A stretch of DNA of 64,000 nucleotides from Paenibacillus mesophilus (GCF_005938385.1 NZ_VCRA01000020.1:58090-122089); one strand, 5' to 3'. Positions 34,985 through 44,557 are shown, counted from the first letter of the stretch. Notes: generated by a model from the sequence alone, not told the origin. Numbers and translations are program-made.

Positions 34985-36682
34985 TCAAGACGGCTCCTTC
35001 CGATCCTCCCATACCATCTCCACGCGAAACCCGTTCGAACCGGGCTGCGAGAAATAAAGACCCGATCTTCCTCCATACATATGGACGAGACGCTGGTGGG
35101 TGTTCCATAAGCCGAAGCTCGCATTCTCGTCTTTCGGCAGAGCCATTTTCCTTTGCAGCTCCATCATCTTTTCCTTATCCATTCCCGGGCCGTTGTCTTC
35201 GACGATAATCCGGTTAAGTCCGTCGCCCTGTTCGCCCGTTATCCGGATGAGGCCGAATTGCACATTGTCCTCCACGCCGTGGATGACTGCGTTTTCTACT
35301 AGAGGCTGTACGAGCAGGCGCGGAATTTCGAGGGAAAGCATCCGGTCCGCGATTTCGATCTCGTAATGGAACCGCTGCATGCGCATCGTCTGGATATTCA
35401 AATAGTTCTCGATCAGCTTGATTTCCTCGGCAAGTGTCGCGGTCGGCTTCTCCAGCCGTGTCGAATACCGGTAATATTCCCCCAAGTTCAGCGCCATCGC
35501 GCCGACCGCCTCCTTATCCCCAAGATTGGCCATATTTTTAATGTAGAACAAGCAATTGTACAAAAAGTGCGGGTTGATTTGCGACTGGAGCTGCTTAAGC
35601 GTAGCCTCCTTGGATCTCAGCGTTTCCTTGTACACCTTCTCGATCAAATCCCCGATCTGCTCCGCCATCTCGTTGAAGCTGTGGAACAGGAAGTCGAACT
35701 CGTTGTTCGTTTGCCGCTTCAGCCGCGAAGCATATTGTCCGTCCTTGATGCGCTGAACGCCTCGTATGAGCATCTGGATCGGCCGCTGGACGTTTCGGTA
35801 CAGCAGCAGGGTGACCAGAATGCTGAGCGCCATCAGCAGGCAGATCGAGGCGTAGAACAAATTCCGGCTCGTGACGATAGGAGCGAAGATGCTTTGCAGC
35901 GGGACGATATCGACGAGGAACCAGCCCAAGCTTTCGGAGCGGATATAGTTGACGATATATTTGCCGTCGTCCAGATCGATCGTCAAGCTTCCGCCGGGCA
36001 TAAGCTCCGTTCGTTCCAGCCGCTCCACGGTTCGGCTTACGAGCGTCCGGTCCGCGGTATAGCTAATAATCGGCTCCGCCCCGGCCTGATACAGGAACGG
36101 CTCATGCTCCCCTCCCTGCTTCAGCAAATTCAGCATGTTGCGCAAATTATCGTCGGTAAACCGGACCTCGACGAGCAAATTCGAGATGTCGCTTTCCTTT
36201 ATTCGCGAGAAGAACGTTTGGGTGATGCCGAACGTAACCGCGCTCCGGTGCGTCCATTTTCTCCATTCCGGGCTGCGGATGTAGTTCTCGTCGTATTGAA
36301 CCGAGTAATCGGTCGACAGCACTTCCTTGGAATCGGGCAAATGCAAAATGATTTGGTTGTTCCAGGCGCTAGTCGCGATTTGCATGTTCAACATCTCTAC
36401 GATTCGGCTTTGCCGCTGGAGCTGGGTGAGCCGGGAATCTACATTTCTGCCGTTCAAATATTCCCGGATGCTGTAATCGCGGCTCGCCGTTACCGAATAT
36501 TTCGTCAGCTGGTCGATCATCATTTCCATCTGGCTCATAAAGAAGGTGAGCCGGTTCCGGTTGCCGTTCTCGATCGTGTCGCGAACGACGTTTACGCTCA
36601 CTTGATTCGAATACCCGTACAACAAAATGATCGGGATGAGCAGCGAGACGACGAGCAGTATAATTTTGCCGAACGTGTTCAT
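34985..36682 (-). CDS. YesM-type sensor histidine kinase
   Basis: The 565-residue membrane kinase has an N-terminal helix (ILLVVSLLIPIILLYG) and an extracytoplasmic Cache-like sensor of about 260 residues. A second helix near 285-305 and a HAMP linker follow, then the His_kinase domain with QINPHFLYNCL, and an ATPase domain with VQPLVENAVIHGVE and DNGPGMD. Its ATG overlaps the stop of the upstream lipoprotein gene by four bases. The yesN-type gene follows 30 bases later. Confidence 0.94.
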   Translation of the reverse strand: MNTFGKIILLVVSLLIPIILLYGYSNQVSVNVVRDTIENGNRNRLTFFMSQMEMMIDQLTKYSVTASRDYSIREYLNGRNVDSRLTQLQRQSRIVEMLNMQIATSAWNNQIILHLPDSKEVLSTDYSVQYDENYIRSPEWRKWTHRSAVTFGITQTFFSRIKESDISNLLVEVRFTDDNLRNMLNLLKQGGEHEPFLYQAGAEPIISYTADRTLVSRTVERLERTELMPGGSLTIDLDDGKYIVNYIRSESLGWFLVDIVPLQSIFAPIVTSRNLFYASICLLMALSILVTLLLYRNVQRPIQMLIRGVQRIKDGQYASRLKRQTNNEFDFLFHSFNEMAEQIGDLIEKVYKETLRSKEATLKQLQSQINPHFLYNCLFYIKNMANLGDKEAVGAMALNLGEYYRYSTRLEKPTATLAEEIKLIENYLNIQTMRMQRFHYEIEIADRMLSLEIPRLLVQPLVENAVIHGVEDNVQFGLIRITGEQGDGLNRIIVEDNGPGMDKEKMMELQRKMALPKDENASFGLWNTHQRLVHMYGGRSGLYFSQPGSNGFRVEMVWEDRKEPS

Positions 36683-38010
36683 TTGCCGTTCTCCCCGTCG
36701 ATCAGCGCCTGGAACTCGCGATTCGCTTTGTCCGCCGCCGCAGTTATGTCTTCGTCCAGAAGTCCTTGGATGACAACATCGCCGATAATGTCGCGGGCTT
36801 GACCTACATTGACGACCTGCGGGCGGTCATGGCCGACGCCTACCCGCATCGATTCCATGACGACGCTAATATACTCCGAAGGGAAGCCGGATACGCCCTG
36901 CGGGTCGTTCCATACGGACGTCCGTGCTCCCGGGTTGCCCATTTGCTGAGATTTCATGACGACCTCCTTGCTCGTAGCCCACCGGATAAAAAGCCAAGCC
37001 GCATCTTTACGGACAGAGCCCGCATTCATCCCTAAGCCCCAGGCGGTCACGTTGAACGGCTTGGAACCTGCTTGTCCCGCCGGAAACATGGCGATTCCGA
37101 CCTTGTCGGCAATGGACGATTGATGTGAGCCCATCGCGATCGAATAAATCGCGCTCGCATCGGTGTAGAACGCCGCCTTCCCCTGCGAGAACAGTCCGGC
37201 CGCCTGCTGCCAGCCTATATTGAATACGCCCGAAGGTCCGTACCGCTTCAGAAGCGTTACATAACGGCCGATCCCTCTAATCGCTTCCGGCGTATTGATA
37301 GCCGATCTGCCGTCCTTCTGAAAATCTCCGCCTTCCGAGTACAGAAACGACGAGAGCTGCGTCACAAGTGCGTTTCGCTGCCCTCTCGCCACGAAGCCGA
37401 ACACGCCGTTAACCGGATCGTGCAAAGCTTTGGCGGCCGCCTCCAGCTCATCCATCGTCCGGGGAACGGACAATCCGGCCTGCGTCAGCAAATCTTTGCG
37501 GTAAAATAAAATTTGCTGCTCCGTTGACAACGGCATCGCCGCGATTTTCGAGTCATACGTAACGGATTCGATCGCAGTCTGCGAAAAATCCGCGAAGTCG
37601 TAGTTCGAATCGCCTGCTACGTATTTGTCCAGCGGCTGAAGCCACCCGTTACGGCCGAACGATTTCAGCTCTTCGAGGGGCCGGGTCATGAATACGTCCG
37701 GACTCGTGCTGCCGGCCGCAAACTGAACGGAAAGCTTCTGGCTCAGCTGCTCGTTCGTAAAGCTCGTCAAATCTACTTTCAGCCCCGTGCGGGCTTCGAA
37801 TTCCGGCAATAAAGCCCGAATGGCGTCGGCTGCCGGGCTGTTGCCCATATATGCCGTAATGCTCCTTCCGGTAAGCGTCTCGCCCATTCCGCCGGGAACG
37901 GATTCCGCAGGCTGCCCGGCATCGCCCCGGCATCCGGACGTCAAGCCCGCCATAAGGGTAATACAGGCGATCAGGACCGCGCGGCGATTGCGGCTGCAAG
38001 TACGTTTCAT
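36679..38010 (-). CDS. Solute-binding lipoprotein coupled to the YesM/YesN system
   Basis: The 443-residue lipoprotein (lipobox LTSGC near residue 25) has a family 1 sugar-binding fold: LLPEFEARTGLKVDLTSFTN, STSPDVFMTRPLEELKSFG and STEQQILFYRKDLLTQAG. No permease follows it. It is translationally coupled to the sensor kinase instead, so a co-sensor role is likely, presenting sugar to the kinase as in AraP-AraS-AraT or XylFII-LytS systems. The start at 38010 has GAGGAG nine bases upstream; the ATG at 38019 is too close to it. Confidence 0.85.
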   Translation of the reverse strand: MKRTCSRNRRAVLIACITLMAGLTSGCRGDAGQPAESVPGGMGETLTGRSITAYMGNSPAADAIRALLPEFEARTGLKVDLTSFTNEQLSQKLSVQFAAGSTSPDVFMTRPLEELKSFGRNGWLQPLDKYVAGDSNYDFADFSQTAIESVTYDSKIAAMPLSTEQQILFYRKDLLTQAGLSVPRTMDELEAAAKALHDPVNGVFGFVARGQRNALVTQLSSFLYSEGGDFQKDGRSAINTPEAIRGIGRYVTLLKRYGPSGVFNIGWQQAAGLFSQGKAAFYTDASAIYSIAMGSHQSSIADKVGIAMFPAGQAGSKPFNVTAWGLGMNAGSVRKDAAWLFIRWATSKEVVMKSQQMGNPGARTSVWNDPQGVSGFPSEYISVVMESMRVGVGHDRPQVVNVGQARDIIGDVVIQGLLDEDITAAADKANREFQALIDGENGK

Positions 38011-38196
38011 GGCGGTCATCTCCTCGGCATATTCTCACGTTTCCATTATAGGAATAGCTTTACCCGGTTTGAAAATAGTATTTATTTAATAATCGCTATA
38101 CATTGTTAACAGATTGCCGATTTGCAATAGAATTTCCATGATGGTACGTTGGGAAAGTAATCTGACTACTTCAACAGGCGAACGGAGGTATTGAGT

Positions 38197-39028
38197 GTGA
38201 CGAAGCAGCTGACGGATTCGACCGTCCTAAGCAACGGAGTACAATGCCATGGCTCGGACTCGGCGTATGGAAAGCGGCCGAGGGCGGCGAAGTGGAGCTT
38301 GCGGTAAAGACGGCGATCGGCATCGGTTATCGCAGCATCGACACCGCAGCCGTATACGGCAATGAAGAGGGCGTAGGCAAAGCAATTCGCGAGAGCGGGG
38401 TTGCCCGCGATCAGTTGTTCATTACGACCAAAGTATGGAACTCCGATCAAGGATACGATATATCGCTTGCCGCATTCGAACTGAGCCTGCGCAAGCTCGG
38501 GTTGGACTATGTGGATCTGTATTGATGCACTGGCCGGTAAAGGGCAAATACAAAGATACGTGGAAAGCGTTGGAGAAGCTGTACAAGGACGGACGCGTGC
38601 GCGCTATCGGGGTCAGCAATTTCCATGTGCATCATCTGGAAGATCTGATGAAGGATGCGGAAACAAAGCCGATGGTCAATCAGGTGGAATATCACCCCCG
38701 TCTATCTCAGCGCCCGCTTCTCCGTTATTGCAAAGAACAAGGCATTCTATTGGAGGCGTGGAGTCCGCTCATGCAGGGCAAGGAGCTGCTGTCGCACGAG
38801 CTTCTGACGGAGCTGGCCGGTAAATACGGCAAATCGCCGGCGCAAATCATATTGTGGTGGGACCTGCAGCACGGCGTCGTTACAATTCCGAAATCGGTCA
38901 CCCCGGCGCGCATCCGCGAAAATGCGGACATTTTCGATTTCGAGCTGTCAGCCGCGGATATGGAAAGGATCGACGGCTTGAATCTCGACCGCCGCGTCGG
39001 AGCCGACCCGGACAATTTCAATTTCTGA
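38197..39028 (+). pseudogene. Aldo/keto reductase gene with two one-base deletions
   Basis: From a GTG at 38197, behind ACGGAGG, the frame reads VTKQLTDSTVLSNGVQ and breaks where GTACAATGCC would need one more A to give QMPWLGLG. It breaks again at GTATTGATGC (38519-38528), where one more T would give DLYLMHWPVKGKY. Adding both bases gives 278 codons, the normal size. The tetrad aspartate and tyrosine (SIDTAAVYGNEE), lysine (ITTKVWN) and histidine (LMHWP) are all present. Both breaks are in short homopolymers, so sequencing errors and genuine decay are both possible. Confidence 0.8.
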
Positions 39029-39077
39029 TTGCAGCCTCGGCCTGACCTCTACGAAGCCGGGCTGTTTTTGCTTTTCG

Positions 39078-39947
39078 CTAACTCTTCCTCATGTACAGCT
39101 CCCTGAACTCCGACGGGGTCATCCCTTCATGCTCCATGAATCTTTTGTTGAAATAACTGGCGCTGGAATAGCCCGCTTCCTTGGCGATTTGCTGAATCGG
39201 CAAGTCCAGCTGCTCCAGCAGCCGCTGTTTGCCATACTGCAGCCTGCACAACGTAATGAAAGCAAGCGGCGTCATCCGGGTAGCCTTGCGGAACAGCTTG
39301 CAGAAATAGTAGGAGCTCACTTCCGCCTGCCCGGCCCAATATTCCAAATCGAACGGCTCTCTGGCCCGCTCCTGCATGTACGGCAGCAGCTCGGGGATGC
39401 GGTCCGCCGAAGCGGTGCCTTTAACGGCGGAGAACGGGACCGCGTGACCCATGAATTCCACGAGAAACGCATAAGTGAGCGCCGAAAGCTTCGTTTCGTG
39501 CAATATTTTGTGACGGCTGGCTTCTTCATACAGCGCGAGATGGGCTTCCTCCAGCGGCTTCACCTGGTTCATCGACCAAAGCGTAGAGCGGTGAAAGCCG
39601 TGCTCGATCATGAACTCCTTCAGCTTGTCGCCGTAGAAGTGCACCCATTTGACATGCCATGGATCGTCCTCGGAACTGTAGTACCGCTGTTCTTCCAGCG
39701 GGAAATACAGGAATGCACTCCCCGCCTGCAGCATATAGGATTTCCCTTCGATCTCGACATAACCTTTACCGCTTACGACCAGATGGATATTGAATTCGTT
39801 GATGGCCCCTTTTCCCCGATAAATGCTGTGCTCCGGGACGTCCCAGCTAGAGCCGACCGAAACGGGGGAACAAAAAAAACGCCGCTCCGGCAAAGTAGGC
39901 AAAATACATGGAAGGTTAGGCAACCGAACACCCCCGCACACGATCAC
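39078..39947 (-). CDS. AraC-family transcriptional regulator
   Basis: The 289-codon frame encodes a cupin-like sensor (INEFNIHLVVSGKGYVEIEGKS, AGSAFLYFPLEEQRYY) and a C-terminal AraC DNA-binding domain (FDLEYWAGQAEVSSYYFCKLFR, IAKEAGYSSASYFNKRFMEHEG). The start is uncertain. The GTG at 39947 has no ribosome-binding site, whereas a TTG 24 bases later follows GGGGGTG. It is divergent from the Gfo/Idh and aldo/keto reductase genes starting at 40049 and probably regulates them. Confidence 0.85.
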   Translation of the reverse strand: MIVCGGVRLPNLPCILPTLPERRFFCSPVSVGSSWDVPEHSIYRGKGAINEFNIHLVVSGKGYVEIEGKSYMLQAGSAFLYFPLEEQRYYSSEDDPWHVKWVHFYGDKLKEFMIEHGFHRSTLWSMNQVKPLEEAHLALYEEASRHKILHETKLSALTYAFLVEFMGHAVPFSAVKGTASADRIPELLPYMQERAREPFDLEYWAGQAEVSSYYFCKLFRKATRMTPLAFITLCRLQYGKQRLLEQLDLPIQQIAKEAGYSSASYFNKRFMEHEGMTPSEFRELYMRKS

Positions 39948-40048
39948 GATGACAATATCGTGTTATTTAGTTCAATATATTATTATATTTATTCTATTAT
40001 CAATCCTTTATAATGACAATATACTTTTAACAAAGCGAGGGATAACCT

Positions 40049-41059
40049 ATGGTTGCAGCAAAGCTGCGGTGGGGTATCGTCGGTTGTGCGGGCATCGCGA
40101 TCCGTTCCGTCGTACCCGGCATTCAACAATCCGCGCGAGGCGAGGTGGCGGCGATCGCAAGCCGCGATGAGACGAAGGCGAAACAAACGGCGGAGAAGCT
40201 CGGCATTCCGAAAGCATATGGAAGCTATGAAGCGCTGCTCGCCGACGGCGATATCGATGCCGTCTACATCCCTCTGCCCAACCATCTGCACAAGGAATGG
40301 ACAATTCGCGCCGCCGAAGCCGGCAAGCACGTGCTGTGCGAGAAGCCTTTCGCAATAAATGCGAGTGAAGCGCAAGAAATGGTGGAGGCTTGCGACAAGC
40401 ATGGCGTCAAGCTTGCCGAAGCGTTTATGTACCGTTATCACCCACGCTATTCGCGAATAAAGGAAATAATCAAATCCGGGGAGATCGGGACGATTCGCGG
40501 CATTCATGGAGCGTTTACGTTCAACAACTCGGCCAACACGACCAATTTCCGCAACGACCAGACGATGGGCGGCGGCTCCCTATACGATATCGGCGTTTAC
40601 CCGATCAGCGCGGCACGGCTGCTGCTCGAGCGGGAGCCGGAAGCGGCTACCGTCCACGCCTTCTTCTCCCCCGAGCACGGAGGGGTGGATATGATGGCTT
40701 CCGGCCTGCTAGAGTTCGCCGGCGGGGTAGGCTTGACATTCGACTGCGCGATGTGGGCCGCCGGACGCAACACGCTGGAAGTGCTTGGCACTGACGGCAG
40801 AATCGAACTGCCATCCGCTTTCGTCTGCAGCCCGAGCGCTCCGTCGGTATTCTATGTGACGGCCAAAGGCCAGCGTCGGGAAGAACAGATGGAGGCGATC
40901 AATCAATACAGCCTGCAGGCGGACGATCTTGCGGCAAGCGTATTGGACGGGACCCCGCTTTCTTTCGCCTCTTCCGACGCCATTGCCAACATGCGGGTAA
41001 TCGACGCTTGTCTCGAATCGGCGCGGACGCGCTCCCGCGTCACCATTTCCAACCGTTGA
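40049..41059 (+). CDS. Gfo/Idh/MocA-family oxidoreductase
   Basis: The 336-residue NAD(P)-dependent sugar dehydrogenase has a Rossmann start (LRWGIVGCAGIAIRSVVPGI), the diagnostic EKP motif in HVLCEKPFAINASEAQ and a C-terminal substrate domain with GGGSLYDIGVYPI. A ribosome-binding site (AGCGAGGG) precedes the ATG. An aldo/keto reductase follows after 16 bases, so the pair probably handles one sugar or polyol under the divergent AraC regulator. Confidence 0.92.
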   Translation: MVAAKLRWGIVGCAGIAIRSVVPGIQQSARGEVAAIASRDETKAKQTAEKLGIPKAYGSYEALLADGDIDAVYIPLPNHLHKEWTIRAAEAGKHVLCEKPFAINASEAQEMVEACDKHGVKLAEAFMYRYHPRYSRIKEIIKSGEIGTIRGIHGAFTFNNSANTTNFRNDQTMGGGSLYDIGVYPISAARLLLEREPEAATVHAFFSPEHGGVDMMASGLLEFAGGVGLTFDCAMWAAGRNTLEVLGTDGRIELPSAFVCSPSAPSVFYVTAKGQRREEQMEAINQYSLQADDLAASVLDGTPLSFASSDAIANMRVIDACLESARTRSRVTISNR

Positions 41060-41075
41060 AAGGGGAAAATCCGCA

Positions 41076-42020
41076 ATGAATTATTTCCAAATTCCAGGCT
41101 TGAACAAACCATGCGCCCAGCTTATGCTCGGAACGGATTATTTCAAACCGGAGCTGCTCGATACCGTCGGCGTCATCTTGGACGCATATATGGCAATCGG
41201 CGGCAATGCGATCGATTCGGCTTACATTTACGGCGGCGGGAAGAGCGAAGAAACGATCGGTCTGTGGATGGAATCGCGCGGCAACCGCGAGGATGTCATC
41301 GTTCTGACGAAGGGCGCGCATCACAATGCCAGCGGTCCCCGTGTCAACAAAGAGGCTATCGACGAAGAGCTGGCGATCAGCCTGCAGCGGCTCCGCACCG
41401 ATTATGTCGATCTGTACGCACTGCACCGCGACGATCCGAACGTGCCCGTAGGACCGATTATCGAAGCGCTTAACGAACATATCGCTGCCGGCCGCATTCA
41501 CGCTATCGGTGTTTCCAACTGGACACATACGCGCATACATGAAGCGAATGACTACGCCGCCGCACATGGACTTGTAGGCTTTACGTTCAGCAGTCCGAAT
41601 TTAAGTCTCGCGAAGCCGAACGAGCCGTTCTGGGCCGGATGCGTTTCCGCGGACGCCGAGGCTTGCGCCTGGCATGAAGCGAATCAGTTCCCGCTGCTGT
41701 CCTGGTCTTCGCAAGCGCGCGGCTTCTTTACCGGCCTGTTCACCCCCGAAGTTCGCGATAACGCCGATCTCGTCCGCGTCTTCTACAGCGACGCCAACTG
41801 GGAACGGTATCGCCGGGCGGAGCAGCTCGCCAAGGAGCGGGGCGTATCGACGATTCAGATCGCGCTCGCATACGTATTGAACCAGCCGTTCCCGACATGC
41901 GCGCTGATCGGGCCCAAAAACGTAACGGAGCTCGAATCGTGCCGCGACGCGATGGCGATCAAGCTGAGCAAGTCGGAGCTCGACTGGCTGGACTTGTCCG
42001 CCGAGCTTAAGACCGTTTGA
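41076..42020 (+). CDS. Aldo/keto reductase
   Basis: The 314-residue TIM-barrel oxidoreductase has the catalytic Asp/Tyr in NAIDSAYIYGGGKSEETIG, Lys in VIVLTKGAHH and His in LYALHRDDPN. The C-terminal AYVLNQPFPTCALIGPKNVTEL binds the NADP phosphate. It is in operon with the Gfo/Idh gene and is followed by a terminator. It is not a duplicate of the broken reductase at 38197-39028, which belongs to a different subgroup. Confidence 0.93.
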   Translation: MNYFQIPGLNKPCAQLMLGTDYFKPELLDTVGVILDAYMAIGGNAIDSAYIYGGGKSEETIGLWMESRGNREDVIVLTKGAHHNASGPRVNKEAIDEELAISLQRLRTDYVDLYALHRDDPNVPVGPIIEALNEHIAAGRIHAIGVSNWTHTRIHEANDYAAAHGLVGFTFSSPNLSLAKPNEPFWAGCVSADAEACAWHEANQFPLLSWSSQARGFFTGLFTPEVRDNADLVRVFYSDANWERYRRAEQLAKERGVSTIQIALAYVLNQPFPTCALIGPKNVTELESCRDAMAIKLSKSELDWLDLSAELKTV

Positions 42021-42056
42021 AATTGCCAACAGTAACAGCGACGATCTTCAGATTAC

Positions 42057-42095
42057 AGCACCGTTCGGGTGAAACGCCCGGACGGTGTTTTGGTG
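42057..42095 (+). terminator. Terminator of the Gfo/Idh-aldo/keto reductase operon
   Basis: CACCGTTCGGGTG and CGCCCGGACGGTG form a 13-base stem with G-T pairs around AAA, followed by TTTT. Confidence 0.85.
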
Positions 42096-42207
42096 TGCAA
42101 ACCTATACGTTTAGCCGGCTCCCGTCGTCCGTCACATCACACACTCGCTGAGCGGAATTTCTACGTTCACTTTGCAGGTCAAACTTATACTGCCCCGGTC
42201 TCGCCCC

Positions 42208-42422
42208 ACTAAATGGAAAACCTACAGTACAAGTAACAAGAATAGGGCAAATAATGAGCTATAACGGGAAAACCTACAGATAAATTCGCCAAAATCGGGC
42301 CCAAACAGCAAATTCGATAAAATATACTGCAGGTTTTCCAGTTCACAATCCGAAAAATCGAAAAAATCGAGAAAATAACGACATGTTTTCCAGTTACGGG
42401 AGCGGAAACGGTTCGTATTAGA
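42208..42422. repeat. Composite inverted-repeat element
   Basis: Related blocks recur: GGAAAACCTACAGTA (42219-42233), GGGAAAACCTACAG (about 42268), TACTGCAGGTTTTCCAGTT (about 42327) and ATGTTTTCCAGTTACGGGAG (about 42382). The first and third are inverted copies of each other. The region is AT-rich, unlike its neighbours. The end of the element carries the motif shared with 12345-12384. Confidence 0.7.
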
Positions 42423-42545
42423 CGAATCAAATAAAGGCGCCCCCACACCCCAAAAAGTGACGCTAACCTTCGCAGGTTACGCCAAGGACTTTATCGGGGG
42501 TCTCCAACACCAGACTTTTAACTTGGTATGTTGCCTTATAAATGC

Positions 42546-42588
42546 AAAAAAAGGCTTCGGTCGGGAACGCCATTCCCGCCGAAGCCTT
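42546..42588 (-). terminator. Terminator of the DUF2334/FG-GAP gene
   Basis: On the minus strand AAGGCTTCGGCGGGAA pairs with TTCCCGACCGAAGCCTT, followed by seven T residues. Confidence 0.88.
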
Positions 42589-42595
42589 ATGATGA

Positions 42596-44557
42596 TCACG
42601 GCTTGCCGACCGCAGCAAACTTCGTTTGGAACGACAGCGCCATATCGAGATACGGCGCGTCGTTCGCCAATTCCGCCACGTCCTTGCGTCCGTCGCCGTT
42701 CATATCGCAAACGAACAAATCTCCGGTCGAATGGCCCCAAGGTCCCATCCGCGACAGCAGCTCGAATCGCAGCGGGCCGGTCTGCCGATAAACCGCGAAC
42801 ATTTTCGTTTCGGCATTCCAGAACAGCACGTCTTCTTTCCCGTCTCCGTTGAAATCGCCGATTTTCACTTGACCGTCCTCGCCTGTAGGTATCGTCAGCC
42901 GAAGCACGTTCCGCTTCCATTTCCGGGCGGCCGTATCCGGGACGAGCTCGATCCATCGCGAAGAATGCGGGAACGGGATCAACAACGAGTCATTCCCGTC
43001 ACCGTCCAGATCGGCGACGTTAAGCCGAACCGGCAGGTTCCGGTCCCATGGGCGCGGCGCCAGCGGCACAAGCTCTTCTTGCATAAGCGAAAAGCTTTCC
43101 AATTGGCTGCCGTCGGCCGCTTCCCCGGCGATAATCCATCCGCTCCCTTTATTTCTTAGCGCGAACATGTCGCTCCAGCCGCTAGGTTTTCCCGTCTTCC
43201 AAGTACGGGATAAGACGAATTCCGACTGCCGGGAGCGATAGGACTCCAGCGTACCGTTAGCTCTCAATACCAACAGGTCGGATTTTCCGTCACCATTGTC
43301 GTCCAAGAGCGTCCAGACGTCGCCTTTCGAATAGCTAAGCTGACACCATACGGCCGGAGCAGACGATACTTCATTGCGCAGGCCGCGGAAATCGCCCGGC
43401 GTGACGACGATTTGCCCTTTGGTCCGATCCCATTCGACGATGTCCGCTTGACCGTCCCCGTTGACGTCGCCCACTTTGACAAAACCGGTGCGGTCTTTGC
43501 CGACCCTCATACTATGTGCCGGGACGAACGGGATGAAGTCCGTAATCGAGATGAAGCTGAAGCCTTTTTCGGCAAGCCGAGGCAGTAGCTTCTGCATGGG
43601 ACTTTTCTCGCCGGCCGGATAACGGTAAAGCGGCACCCCGTCCTTCAGGACCGGTTCTCCGTCTTCGTCCGTAACCGGAAGCAAATGCTTGAATTCGAGG
43701 AAAGGGTGAAAAAAGAGTGCAGGAAGCTTGTCGGATTTGTTCAACTGATTCGTAATAATGTCGACATCGCGGTTATAAGGGATGTAGGATAACGGTGTTG
43801 GAACGTAAATGGCTCCTAACGAGGGTGATCCGTACCCGGTATTCCGCCCGGTCGAATATTGCGGCTGCAGCGCGTTGCGGTTCTCCTGAACGTTCGCTTG
43901 GAAGTGCAAGCCGAAGTAATTGCGGAACACCACATCCTGCTCGGGCAGCGTCCTGTAATGCGGAGCTTCCCAGAAATAAGGGAATAGGCCGATGCGGCGA
44001 AACTTCTCCGCCCCCTCTATGATCCGCTGCGACGCATATTGAGTCGTCATCGAATCTTTCACGTCGGGCATATAGAATTCATTGCCGATGCCGGATTCCT
44101 GATGGCCGTCTGCGCGGAACGTATCGCCTACCTGATGCGTATAACCGTGCATGCCGATGACCGCGCCGGATCGAGATGCTTCATGAAGCAGTGCGTCGAA
44201 CGACCGCACATATTCGTTATCCACTTCGTCGATCGAGACGTCGTAACGGGCCCCATCCTTCGCGACATTGATCCATCGCGGGATCACGGCGATCTGATAA
44301 CGGACTCCGCGTTCATTTAATAATCCGAGAACCGCTCTCAGCTTCCCAAGCTGTTCGGCTCCTTCATATTGGCCTCCGGGGCCGACATCTTCCAGCCGGA
44401 GCAATATTTGCTTCGGCATATTGTCGTTACCGAGCGCAGTTGCAAAATACAGCGTATAAAATAAGACGAATATTCCCGTCACGGCGAGCAGCAGACGCGT
44501 GCGGGGACGAAATGCGAGCAGCCGTCGTTTCTTAATGCGAGTCCCTCCTGGTGCCAT
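42596..44557 (-). CDS. Membrane-anchored DUF2334 domain protein with FG-GAP-like repeats
   Basis: The 653-residue protein has a basic N-terminus and one helix (LLLAVTGIFVLFYTLYFATAL). A DUF2334 domain, a polysaccharide-deacetylase-like fold, covers about 45-340 (ILLRLEDVGPGG, VIGMHGYTHQVGD, FPYFWEAPHY, ALFFHPFLEF). The rest carries at least five calcium-loop repeats of the FG-GAP/VCBS kind (DVNGDGQADIV, DDNGDGKSDLL, DLDGDGNDSLL, DFNGDGKEDVL, DMNGDGRKDVA). It probably acts on or binds surface glycans. The start is uncertain: the ATG at 44557 has no ribosome-binding site, while AGGAGG lies seven bases before an in-frame ATT further in. Confidence 0.82.
   Translation of the reverse strand: MAPGGTRIKKRRLLAFRPRTRLLLAVTGIFVLFYTLYFATALGNDNMPKQILLRLEDVGPGGQYEGAEQLGKLRAVLGLLNERGVRYQIAVIPRWINVAKDGARYDVSIDEVDNEYVRSFDALLHEASRSGAVIGMHGYTHQVGDTFRADGHQESGIGNEFYMPDVKDSMTTQYASQRIIEGAEKFRRIGLFPYFWEAPHYRTLPEQDVVFRNYFGLHFQANVQENRNALQPQYSTGRNTGYGSPSLGAIYVPTPLSYIPYNRDVDIITNQLNKSDKLPALFFHPFLEFKHLLPVTDEDGEPVLKDGVPLYRYPAGEKSPMQKLLPRLAEKGFSFISITDFIPFVPAHSMRVGKDRTGFVKVGDVNGDGQADIVEWDRTKGQIVVTPGDFRGLRNEVSSAPAVWCQLSYSKGDVWTLLDDNGDGKSDLLVLRANGTLESYRSRQSEFVLSRTWKTGKPSGWSDMFALRNKGSGWIIAGEAADGSQLESFSLMQEELVPLAPRPWDRNLPVRLNVADLDGDGNDSLLIPFPHSSRWIELVPDTAARKWKRNVLRLTIPTGEDGQVKIGDFNGDGKEDVLFWNAETKMFAVYRQTGPLRFELLSRMGPWGHSTGDLFVCDMNGDGRKDVAELANDAPYLDMALSFQTKFAAVGKP

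Larger units (their letters stand above)
42021..42595. other. Noncoding stretch with inverted-repeat element and two terminators
   Basis: Apart from the terminators at 42057 and 42546 this stretch contains the repeat element at 42208-42422. Two frames of 74-79 codons read through the element on the minus strand. They are explained by its repeat structure, have no ribosome-binding site, and are not called as genes. Confidence 0.6.

Noticed and set aside
42209..42448. Two overlapping 74-79-codon minus-strand frames
   Set aside because: They read across the inverted-repeat element, lack a ribosome-binding site and do not resemble real proteins.
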